This document shows, piece after piece, positions 35,155 to 45,615 of a stretch of 64,000 nucleotides of DNA (positions are counted from its first letter, which is position 1; every line of letters starts with the position of its first letter). The stretch comes from Cryptomeria japonica (lineage: Eukaryota; Streptophyta; Pinopsida; Cupressales; Cupressaceae). Where the stretch lies: the NCBI RefSeq assembly GCF_030272615.1, contig NC_081414.1:51429136-51493135 (forward strand), given 5' to 3'. A program made the translations under genes and the position numbers. Under the pieces are notes generated by a model. It was not told where the DNA came from and made no database searches. It was given only the letters and a program-made list of their open reading frames with translations.

Positions 35155-35492
35155 CAATTAGATATTATCTTACCTTTTTGTCATTTACTTCTTGTGTCCC
35201 AGGTCATTTAATATTTTTTATGTTGTCTCATCTTATAGGATAAAGACACATGTCATGATCTTATATAATCCCATCTCTCATTCTTTCATATATAAGAAAG
35301 GCTCTTGTACACTTTGTAAATATGGATTAGAAGATTATATTATAGATCTTAACATCAAGCAATCTCTTTTCTTACCATACTCTCTTGTGGAAGGTTTCTT
35401 TTATTTTACAAGTGATCTTGGGGTATGAAGTAATCTTCAAATCCTACATAGTATCAAAGAATTCTATATGAACTCTAACATGGTATCAAAGC
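35155..35492 (+). mobile_element. Copia-type LTR 3' part with primer binding site
   Basis: An LTR-like segment contains a TATA word (CATATATAAGAAAGG, about 35,287-35,301) and ends CTAACA at 35,480. It is followed directly by TGGTATCAAAGC (35,481-35,492), a one-base variant of the initiator-Met tRNA primer site TGGTATCAGAGC of plant Copia elements. The left edge (about 35,155) is not fixed. Downstream, only a Lys-rich open piece (35,817-35,999) could be Gag. No pol is seen before the next element. Confidence 0.6.
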
Positions 35493-38073
35493 TCCAAGTT
35501 GTGTAAACACATTCTTAGAACTGTGGGTGATTTTGTGCATTGAGTTATTGACAAATTAATGGTCCTATTGGATTTCAAAAATTTAATTATGCTCTTCTCT
35601 TACATCATATGGTGACTTGGATAATCTAGAAAAACTCGAAAACAATACACAAAAAGGTCAAGAATTGACCAAGTTATCATATGGCATCAAAATATTATCA
35701 AATCTAACCTATCAATTAAGGGTATTCAAATAGAGAGCATAAAATAGTAGAATTAAAAGTTAATGAGGATGTTGCTACCTCTAAGATGTAGAAGGACAAG
35801 AAAAAGAAAAAATTGATTGAAAAAGAAAGTTATTAAATTGCAAAAATATCTCAAGCAACTAGCAGTTCCTTTGCAATTTATAGATCAAATGCTTGTACCT
35901 CTTTCCTTAGATATATTGAAGAATATATGTACTGCAATGGAAGAGTGGATGAGAAAAATGATAACAAAAGGAGAAGAAACAATCGAAATTTCCTCTTGAG
36001 TCTAAGATGAAGTGATCCATTGGGAAGGTAAAATATTTAAATTAATAAGAGATTGTGAGAAAAGGTTAGAATAAAATGGGATATAATTGCCCAAGTTATT
36101 GGGAATTAAGATTCTAAGTAATCAAATTCTCACAAAGGAGAATATTTTAACTAATGAAACTATCCCACACAAGAAATTGTGATTTTTTTCTAGATTTGAA
36201 ATTTTCCTTTGAAATTAGCACAATTTATGTGTAATCGTGATAAATTTTGGTGAAGAATAAGTTAGTTAAAGTGTCATGATTTGATTTAGAAGTGTATTTG
36301 TGTAAAATATCTAAAAGATTAGATTTCTAACCCTTTCCTCTCCTTTTTTTAAAAAAAAAAATATTCCAAAAGAATTGATCAAAGTTGTTGATTATTTTGC
36401 AAAATCCTTTGAAGTAATGTTTCATCCTTGCATTCTTGGATAAAATTTGGTAAAATATTGGTATATAAATATCATAAATTCATCCCATTCTTAGTACTCC
36501 TGAACCATAAGCGCCCTTTGTAAAATAATACACAATGAACTTCTAAGCAATCTAGTGAGTTAAGACCTAACAATCAAAGTCTTGGGGTATTGCAACTCAA
36601 TTTTAGGATCTAATTATAATGAATTTTATTTGATTTGTATGTGGTTGTAAAACAAATTAATAATACCTAAGCATATAACTGAAGGAACATAAAAAATCAA
36701 TAAATGGTTGTGTAATGTGGTGAAAATATTAGGGATTCCACCACTAGATGTAGTAAAACCACTAATATTTTGCTTAGGGACCACTACATTAAAGAGAGGT
36801 GAATCTAATATATCTAGCCTCAAATCAACAAGAATAGGGTTGAGAATTCTTATTAGATTTAGTGGTTAAGATTTGATTCCCTCTTTTAAATTGAATTGTG
36901 AAAATGCTGAAATTAAGGTAAATGTGTTGGAATTGAGGTAAAAACGCACAAATAGTGAGCTACAGTGGCTGGATCAAGCCACAAACCTGAATCTGAGAAA
37001 TATAAGAGTGTTTGGATTTGTTCCCAAAAGGAGCTCCTGAAATGTCGAGACTAGAATGCTCGTCGCTCTGATCCTCCACACTTTTCGTCATCCAAAGGGG
37101 ATCTTGTTCATCTCTGTGAATAGTTTGTCGATCCTAAGAATCACAACTTCACACTTGTTTCCTACACATAGAAAGAAGGGGGAAATTGTTGGGAATAGGG
37201 GTTTGCCTAAGTCAAACCTCAGTTTAGGAATTAACTTTGAACGAATAACTGCAAATACTGAAATAAATAATGAAAAGTTATACCTCAAATCTGCAATTGT
37301 CAGATAATGATGCTTTGCTTATTCAATGTAATCACATATGTTGTATGAAATGGCATGAACATGACAAAAACCTAATCAGACACACATGCTTGCATATGAA
37401 TGATGTAATTTTTCTCCATAATGGTTGAATGAAGAATATGCAGCCTTGGATATCTCTAAAAATGCTTGATGATGAATGCATAAATGCTTTAGGTTGAATA
37501 CTTATGATGGATGATGGAATTAGGTTAATCAAATATATTTATATAGGAGATTCTAGGTCATTTTACCAATTACCCTGACCTCCAATGGTCATGTTGAGCC
37601 ACCAATTTCATTTCCTATCGGAGAGATAGGGCCCAACCCTAACACCTTGGTCCTACATAGTCAAGAACAATGGTTTATCCCTAGGAGAAGGAAAGCAATC
37701 TATGAAATCAAATGGCAAGTGTACACGACATCATAATTGAAGTTAAGGCACTGAACAAACCCATATAGGAGATGAGTGGGAGACACGCTAAATTAGGGGC
37801 ACCAACATGAGGTGTAAATTGGCTTGGGGTGACAATTTACGATGCTATAGGCTGAATTTCAATAAGAAAACAAGGAAAACAAAACATTGTGAAAATTTTG
37901 GGTACAAATTGAGAGTTGTTATATGGTTTCTCTTTCTAAGAGAAGCAATATGGTTTGATGCAAGTGAGTGTACCACACCAAGTATGAAACTAGTGGTTCT
38001 ATTGAAAGGTATAAGGCATGTTTGATAGCTAAGGTCTTTTTCAGATGTTGAGAGTATTGATTGCTTTAAGATA
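35493..38073. other. Degenerate retroelement interior and repeats, no gene
   Basis: No conserved pol domain was recognised. Around 37,000-37,250 CCTAAGTCAAACCTC and GGAATTAAC link this part to a repeat family also present near 3,670 and 56,120. The segment ends at the TTTGC duplication bordering the solo LTR. Confidence 0.4.
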
Positions 38074-38078
38074 TTTGC

Positions 38079-39567
38079 TGATAACTTAATGATGAACGGA
38101 TAGTACCAAACCGGTACTGAGAGGGGGGGGTGAATCAGTACAGACAAAAGCACAATCCTAAACCGGTTTGACAACAGACACTATGCTTTGGCAGACAAAC
38201 ATTAACACCGGTCTTAAACAGAGTACAACTGGCAAAACCCAGAATAACTGAGACAAGCATAAACCGGTTGACACTTATCTTTTCATACAATCTAATACTT
38301 CATTTCCATTTCACCCTAGTGCATGAACATTTAATCTATCATCGAAGATATATAAACAACTAGATCAACATGATTAACCTTCAGCACAAATCACTTAAAC
38401 CATCACATGAATAACACCACACATGACACACAAATTTTTCACGTGGAAACCCAACTGGGAAAAACCACAGTGGGGATGAATACCCACAAGCTATTTTTGA
38501 ACTCTTTAGAAGTCTGCTCTGTTAGGAGCCTTGTTCGGTTAAAGACTGATACAATAGGTTCTGTTAGGAACCGATCCTGTTAGGGATCACCCGGTTAAGG
38601 GATGGCTAGAATACTCAGTTAAGGGTTAAACCCTATTAAAGGTTACCTTGTTAGAGGATTTCAAGAACTCAATGGTTTTGAGTCACCCTGTTAAAGGATT
38701 TATAGTAAGCCGGTTAAAGCTACCCTGTTAAGGGATTTCCCAACTGTTGAAGTGGTTAGAGATCAACAGGTATTACAATGATCTGGTAACGACACTCAAT
38801 GCCAATGCAAATCCACTTTAGCTCCTCTTCACCTTCTGCACTTACACTTTGCAGGTATCACTTCTCTTCTCTAGTCTGGCAAGAATCACATATCTCTTCT
38901 CTTGGATACACACACACAACTTTTTCCAACAACTTCAGAAAGAAACACAACATCGACCTTATAGGAAACAGATAGGTCGGTAGCATAAACCCTAAACCCT
39001 AAACCTGTTTAGGTTAACCAATTCAAATAGTTCAATCCTAACTATTGAGCACATTGCATTAAATGCAACAGTCTTGAACCAATCTCAATATGTTCTCCAT
39101 CGTTCATTTTCTACTGCTTTCATGGTGGCTGATAACCCATCACGCGTTATCATCGTTTATAGACTTCACACATTCCCGAGGTAGATAGGAACAATCTCCT
39201 TCATGCAAGATCCTTCATGCGCACAAGGTTGACATGGCAACATGATCTGTTGTTCATTACAATGCTAACTCATCACACAAAGTCACTAGTTGAGTCACAC
39301 AGGCTTGAAGTACTTCAACTGGAAACCCTGAAGTTGAGACTACCAACCAGTAGTCATACAAAGCTTCCATGTATCGGTTCCCATAACCACATGCTGGTTC
39401 ACCTTGAACAAACACACCGCTTCACTTTGGCACATATACCGATTCACAATGTTATACCGGTTCTCACATATACCAGTTCTTGGTAACATATCGGTTCTCT
39501 CTTCTTCAACATATTGACATCAATGACAACATACAATGTCGTCATACCAGTTCACATAATGCCAACA
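38079..39567 (-). mobile_element. Solo LTR (1,489 bp), SIRE-like Copia, with TTTGC duplication
   Basis: On the plus strand the segment starts TGATAACTT and ends TGCCAACA, flanked by TTTGC at 38,074-38,078 and 39,568-39,572. TG...CA ends plus a perfect 5-bp duplication and no coding interior indicate a solo LTR. The poly-G/TGAATCAGTAC block at 38,123-38,140 is the reverse complement of the GATTCACCCCCCC block that precedes the primer site of the element at 60.8-64 kb, so this LTR lies on the minus strand. It is rich in CCGGTT words. Confidence 0.8.
38512..38760. repeat. Degenerate CTGTTAgGGAt / CGGTTAAGGG array inside the solo LTR
   Basis: CTGTTAGGA, CTGTTAGGGAT, CGGTTAAGGGAT, CAGTTAAGGG, CTTGTTAGAGGAT, CTGTTAAAGGAT, CGGTTAAAG and CTGTTAAGGGAT follow one another every 15-40 bp. 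This is an imperfect short-period array within the LTR. Confidence 0.6.
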
Positions 39568-39697
39568 TTTGCTTCTATAACCAAGATAAATTATATTCAC
39601 CTCCACTGCTGCATTTCAAATATGACTAGCTTTCAATAGAGTTATGAGAGTGCTTTCTTGCATGGTGATCCTTGTGAGGATATTTACATGTTGGAGT

Positions 39698-39828
39698 TGT
39701 AGACACCTAAAATTAATTTAATTAATATTTAACTAATTTAGCCTTTTTGTAAAATTAATTAAATTAACTATGTTAGTCCCCTTGTTTAAATTGATTAAAA
39801 TATATTTAATTAATTTTATCACTATAGC
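39698..39828 (+). mobile_element. Left part of a Gypsy-like LTR, interrupted by LINE-3
   Basis: A TGTAGACACCTAAAATTAAT start followed by AATTAATTTAATTAA-rich DNA. After LINE-3 and its target duplication, the same AATTAA-rich style resumes at 45,616. I read 39,698-39,828 plus 45,616 onward as one older element, probably beginning with an LTR. Its right LTR and primer site were not identified. Confidence 0.4.
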
Positions 39829-39911
39829 GAGGATGGCTCTGCGTTTGCGTGGGTGTCGTGCTAGGGCAAATGTGCCCTAGCTTGTGTCCTGCGCTCTGCT
39901 TGCTTCGTTCC

Positions 39912-39929
39912 GGGGGGGGGGGGGGGGGG
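39912..39929 (+). repeat. Homopolymer of 18 G in the LINE-3 5' UTR
   Basis: Eighteen consecutive G, about 170 bp before the ORF1 ATG. It could form G-quadruplex structures and is prone to length error in sequencing and replication. Confidence 0.95.
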
Positions 39930-40097
39930 CTTGATGGGGATCAATTTTTGCTTGCTCGTGGTCGGGTTTTCTAGGCTACCGTAGGGGTTTTTTGCAACCC
40001 TTTTCTATTTATTTTGCTCTGGGTTGCCATTGGGGGTGTGTGGGGTTGGGTTTTCCACTCTTCTTCTTTTTCTTCTTTTGGTATTTTCTGTGGATCC

Positions 40098-41537
40098 ATG
40101 GAGAATAGAGGATTATCCTCTTCTCAGATGATCTTTGGAGATCTGGATATGGCAGATCTGTCTCATTTGATGCATGCATTTGGAAAGGAACACATTAGTA
40201 ATTCCCAATCAGGGGCAGGTGTCTCTTCTTCGAACGAGCCTTTTTGCATGAAAAAGGCGAATGGTTGTTTGAAGAGATCCTAAGATCGTCCAGTTCTGGT
40301 TATTCAACCTGAACAAATTTCGGAGCATGTTGAATATTGGTGTAATCATGCTCTCATATGCAAATTTATTGGTATTCACCTCTCTATACTTATTTTAGAG
40401 TCTTGGGCACGTCGTGTCTGGAATCTTGAAGGAGACATGGAGCTACTTATGGCAGCCAATAACTATTTTTTAGTTATTTTTTCCAACTTGGCAGATATGA
40501 ACAAGGCTTTTGAGGGTGGCCCTTATTTTTTCAACCAGCTCAGACTCTTTATCAAACCTTGGCATATTGGCTTTAATTCTGTTGAGGAGCTTCCCTCTCC
40601 TATTCCTGTGTGGATCCAATTGCCGAGGCTTATGTTGGAATTTTGGAGAGAAGATATTTTTCACTCAATCTCACTGCTTCTTGGTAAACCTGTGGGTTCG
40701 GCTTCACAAACTCAAGATCGAAAGGTAATTTTCTACGCTCGTATATGTGTAGAAGTTGATTTAAATAATCCTTTGCTAGAATCTATGGAAATCTATTTGG
40801 GGACATCTTCTTGGATCCAACAACTGGAGTATGAGATCCTACCATTTAGATGCATAATTTGTCATGAATATGATCATTTACAGCAGAGATGTCCCAGAAA
40901 TAAATCTTCTAAATTGGCTATTTCCGATCCTCCTCACTCTGTTCTGGGGGAAGATAAGGGGAATGCCCCTATGCCTAATGGTCGTGCTGATAAACATGGC
41001 TTCATTCCTATCAAACCTCGAAATAAAGACAAAGGAAAGAAGAGAACCTGGTTGGATAGGCAAAATGATGTCACCTTATATAGGTTTGATGTTCTAGATG
41101 ATTTGGTCCAAGAGGAAGGAGTTCCAGTTGAAATGTCCTTGGGTGCCCAATTTTAGCATGAGGTGCTAGATGGGGATTCCGAGAAAGAGGGCCATGCCCT
41201 ATCTTTGGAGAATAAACAAGATGTTCAAATGGTTAGGTATTTGCCTTCCCATGTTAAGGACAACATAGATCTTAGTCGGTCATAGGTCCCTGAAGGTGCA
41301 CTGGTCATGGCATCTACTCCTCCTTCTACTATAGTGGCCTCAAGTTCTGTGAAGAGTAACAAAGCCTCGCCTATTTTAGGCTTGCAACAGAAGACCCTCA
41401 AAAAGGGTTCTTTAGACAAACCTTTAAGGAGTGGACGAAAAATGGATCAGGAAAAGGTTAAGCTTATTGGTGATACTTTGGTTGAGTTGGGGTCTGTGAA
41501 GCCCATTGATTCCAACTTCTCTCAACCACATAAATGA
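40098..41537 (+). pseudogene. LINE-3 ORF1, DUF4283 plus zinc knuckle
   Basis: One reading frame of 480 codons from ATG 40,098 (MENRGLSSSQMIFGDLDMAD) to TGA at 41,535-41,537, interrupted by TAA at 40,281 and TAG at 41,154 and 41,283. The middle is DUF4283-like (WARRVWNLEGDMELLMAANN, FEGGPYFFNQLRLFIKPWH, PIPVWIQLPRLMLEFW). It is followed by a C-x2-C-x4-H-x4-C knuckle, CIICHEYDHLQQRC, and a Lys/Arg-rich tail. LINE ORF1 proteins bind the element RNA. The ATG at 40,098 is chosen because it lies after the GC-rich leader and begins the conserved-looking part. The last codons overlap the ORF2 start in ATGA, suggesting coupled translation. Confidence 0.82.
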
Positions 41538-44500
41538 TTGTGCTCTCATGGAATGCAAGGGGGTTGAGCAATATCCCTAGACAGATTAATTGACTCTGAG
41601 TCTCCTGATATTGTTTTTATTCAGGAAACCAATCTTTCAGTGGATGGTTTGGCTAGTTGTGCTTTGCGTGTCTGGCCCCAAGGCCTTTGGCAGAAAGTGA
41701 GCTCTTATGGCAGTTTAGGGGGGGTTGCTTACTTCTGGAACCCGAGGAAAGTTTCCCCTTTGTGGTGGTTTTCTAGCAGGTCTTCCATTTGTATGGTCGC
41801 TTCTAGCTTTGAGATTGGATAAAGATGCTTCTTCTCTAATATTTATGCTCCTACTGATCTTGTGGGTAAGTCACATCTTTGGGCTCACATCAATTTTGTT
41901 TGGGCTCAAGATCCTTTTCTCCCTTGGATTTTGGCTAGAGATTTTAATGCTGTTACTAGTTTGGAGGAAAAGCGAGGTTGGTTATCTAGGCTTGATCCTT
42001 CCTCAAATTTACTCAGAGATAATATTGGTCTCTTGAATCTCATTGACGTGAAGACAATTAATGGTGTCTTTACATGGAACAATAGGAGGAGTTGTGTTGA
42101 GGCTATCTCAGAAAGTCTTGATAGATTTTTGGTTTTCTATTGTTGGGTGCATGATAGGTGGTCCAACACTTTAGAAATTCTTGATTGGAGGGGTTCTGAT
42201 CATTGGCCTATTAATCTTTCTATTACATCTTTTAGAACCTCGAAAAATCCCTCTTTCAAATTTCAATTGATGTGGCTTCGTGATTAGTCATTGAAGAATC
42301 TTATGGTTGATTGGTGGTATGAAGGGGTTCCTACCCATGGGCGGGCTATGTACAAATTTGGGAAGAGATTACAACATGTGAAATACAGGCTGAAGAGGTG
42401 GAATAAACAATGTTTTGGGAATTTGCATAGACACAAGATGGCAACTCAATCCAAGCTGGATGAGGTTACGCGTCAAATTAGGGATCAAGGGATGATTGTG
42501 GAGCTCAGTATGGCTGCGTCGCTTTCTCTTAAGGACTTAGAAGAGTGGGAGTTGCGTGAGGAGATTTTCTGGAAACAAAAGTCTCGTGTGGATTGGCTCC
42601 AAGAAGGTGATAGAAACACAATTTTTTTTCATAATTCTGTTAAGGCTCGGAGGTATGGTAACTCTATTACCTCTCTCATATCTTCAGAAGGGGTTCATCT
42701 TTCATCTAAAGAAGAAATTGCTACGGAAGCTGTCAGTTATTTTTCTAATTTGTTTACCAAAGAGGATCCTGAAGCTATGGTGGAAGAGAGGGCCATCTTG
42801 AATTGCATTCCCCCTCTTGTCTCTGTTGAAATGAATGATGCTCTCTTGCGCCCCATTTTGTTGTTTGAACTTGAGGGGGTTGTGTTTCAAATGAGAAAAG
42901 GAAAGGCTCCTGGCCCTGATTGGTTTCCTATTGAGTTTTTTCAGGAATTTTGGGAGATTATAAAGTATGATATTCTAGATGTGGTTCAGGAATCTCAAAG
43001 GATTAAACAAATGCTCAAATCTATGAATTCTACCTTCTTGGCTCTTGTTCCTAAGAAGGAGGGGGCTAACAGCTTGGATCAGTACAGGCCTATTGCTTTA
43101 TGTAATATTGTCTACAAGATAATCACTAAATTGATTGCTGAACGACTCAAACCTCTCCTCTGCACTTTGGTTTCTAAGGATCAAGGTGGTTTCATTGATG
43201 GAAGACAAATTATTGATGGAGTTGTGATAGCAATGGAGGTTATTCATTCAGTGGCTTCCTCTAAGGAGAAGGCTATGTTTATTAAACTTGACATGGCCTA
43301 TGGTAGGGTGAGTTGGAATTTCTTACAGAAGATCCTTTTGGCTTTTGGTTTTGGAGAAGAGTGGGTGAATTGGGTTCTTATTTGTGTGACTTCTACCTCT
43401 TTCTTAGTTCTTATTAATGGAGAACCTTCAGATTTGTTTAGCGCTTCGCGGGGGATTTGGCAAGGGGACCCTTTATCTCCCTATTTATTTATTCTCATGG
43501 CTGAAGGTCTTGGCAAATTTCTCACTTCCCAGGAGAGACATGGTCTTATTTAGGGTTGGAGTTTGAGCAATGCTCTACCTCCCTACTCTCATCTTCAGTT
43601 TGTGGATGACATAGGTTTGATGGGTAGGGCCAGAATCAATGAGGTGGTGAATTTCAGGAGAGCTTTGGATATCTATTGCAAATCCTCAGGTCATAAAACT
43701 AATGAAGATAAGTCATCCATATATTTCTTTAATACTCGGCTTATTTAGAATAGGATTTCCAGGATCCTCAGATTTCAGACGGGCTCCCTTCCTTTGTTGT
43801 ACCTTGACATTCCTTTAGATTTGGGGGTTCAACGTAGAGATTTTTGGAAAGTAATTTTGGATAAATTTTGTTGCAAGGTTAATCATTGGAATTACAGGTG
43901 GTTATCCTATGCTGGAATAGTGATTCTTTTGAAGACTGTGGTGCAAGCGCTTCCCATTTATAGGTGTTTTGTGCAGGCTCCCCCCTCCAACTTTGTGAGA
44001 GAGTTTGATGCTTTTTCCCATCAATTTCTTTGGTTTGGTAGTTTTCTTTCTTCTAAGTGGAGTTTAGTTAAATGGGACTTTGTTTGTAGACCAAGACATG
44101 CTAGGGATCTTGGCCTTAGATCTATTACTTTGGTTAGCAAGGCCTTGGCGGCTAAGTTGTATTGGAGGTGGTGTAACAGTCAGGATCAGGACTGGGCCAA
44201 GATTTTAACCCACAAGTATCTCCCTGGTGCTAATGATCATGAGGTTCCTTATCTTAGTTTAGTGGGCAGGATTGTAAGAGAGGCTTCCAGGGACCATCTA
44301 TCTGTTATCTTTGTATGCATAATGAGGAAGACCACTCCCACTTGTTTTTTCTATGCCCTTTCTCTAGGGAGATTTGGCACAAGTGGTGGGAGGCTTTGAA
44401 ATATGCTTGTTTTCATGCTACCTCCTTAATTGACTTTTGTGATAGCTTGGGAAGACCCCCAACAAAGACCTCTTTTCTTCAAGTGGCTTGGGCTATTGGG

Positions 44501-45190
44501 CCAACCCTTATTGTCTGGAATTTATGGCTGGAAAGGAATTAGAGGGTATTTTGTGATTCACATATAGGGAGTCCTTAGTTGTCACAGAAGATAGTTAATA
44601 GTCTTCAGGAGACAATCTTGGCTAAGTGCAATTTGTCTAAAAATGTTGAGCCAGGTGATTATGCTATTGTAAGGAATCTGCAATTGGAAACCATTAAAAT
44701 GGACTGTGCTGCTGGAAATAGATCTCGACATGCGAAGCAATAGATAAGTAGAGATGGAAGGTGGATTCCCCCTCCAGTGGGAATCTTAAAAATTAATACA
44801 GATGGCTCTTGCCTTGGGAATCCTGGACATGTAGGTATTGGAGGTATAGGTAGAGGTGATGATGGTTGTGCAATTTTTTTCTTCTCTATTTATATTGAGA
44901 AACACTCTAACAATCTTATGAAGACCCTAGCTATTATGATTGTTGTTGAGCGAGGCTGTTCTTTAGGATGGAGGAAGATTATTTGTGAATCAAATTCTCA
45001 AATTATTGTGAACATGTTGAACAAACAAAATTTGAATGATGTGAGTTGGAAATTAGCTTATGTGGTCAGACAAATTTTACAACTGTGTAATACATTGGAA
45101 TTTGTCTCCTTTTGTAGCTGATTGTTTGGCCAAGTGGGCTTCAGAGCATGTTGATGGTTGGGACTGTAGTGGAAGGGATGGACTACCTCC
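41534..45190 (+). pseudogene. LINE-3 ORF2: endonuclease, reverse transcriptase, RNase H
   Basis: Starts ATGATTGTGCTCTCATGG (MIVLSWNARGLSNIPRQ), overlapping the ORF1 stop. After an early frameshift one frame runs from about 41,640 to 44,399 with stops TAA 41,820, TAG 42,285, TAG 43,551 and TAG 43,746. Domains: endonuclease (IQETNLS, LARDFNAVTS, DWRGSDHWPI); RT (KGKAPGPDWFPIEFFQ, QYRPIALCNIVYKIITK, GFIDGRQIIDGVVIAME, WQGDPLSPYLFILMAEGLG, LQFVDDIGLMG with the Asp pair intact). Motif A reads KLDMAYGRVSW, two codons shorter than the usual KLDMSKAYDRVSW. A frameshift near 44,300 leads to the zinc finger and RNase H (ILKINTDGSCLGNPG), in which the expected Glu and second Asp appear as Lys (LMKTLAI) and Asn (CESNSQ). 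It is not functional. Confidence 0.88.
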
Positions 45191-45615
45191 TAATTATATT
45201 TAAATTTTAGATAGGTTAATACTAGAAGACACGATGATGCAAGAGCACCCAATGGTGTAGGATCAATTTCCCTTTTATGTTTGTTTCCTTTTCATTGTCA
45301 TTTTTGAGGTCCTTTGAGGCTTCGGATGAGCCTGATTTTTGGTGTAATTCCAAAGTAGCTAGCCATTGGCACTACTTTGTACTATGTCATCTTTTTGAGG
45401 GCTTTTCAAAAAGGTATTATCATTGGAAATCCGAAGGTTAGATCTAATGCTATGGTCACTGAAATTTGTAGTAGTGGTGTTGGTGGTTCTTTTAGGATCC
45501 TTTTAGTTTTATTGCTGTCATGGTGGGCCTAAGGCCTGATCTTTGTATTTCTGTGATTTGTGAATAAATATTTACCTTTTAATTTTTAATTTTTAATTTT
45601 TTTAATCACTATAGC

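Larger units (their letters stand above)
39829..45604 (+). mobile_element. LINE-3: plant L1-type retrotransposon, 11-bp target duplication
   Basis: A 5.8 kb plus-strand LINE flanked by ATCACTATAGC at 39,818-39,828 and 45,605-45,615. It contains a GC-rich 5' UTR with a run of 18 G, ORF1 (40,098-41,537), ORF2 (41,534 to about 45,190), a 3' UTR, and a tail of repeated TTTTTAA ending at 45,604. The order and both domain sets are complete, so it appears full length, but all frames are broken by point stops. Its RT is close to that of LINE-2. Confidence 0.88.

Noticed and set aside
38512-38760. Possible CRISPR-like array of short repeats
   Set aside because: Repeats are degenerate and unevenly spaced, lie inside an LTR and the DNA is eukaryotic.
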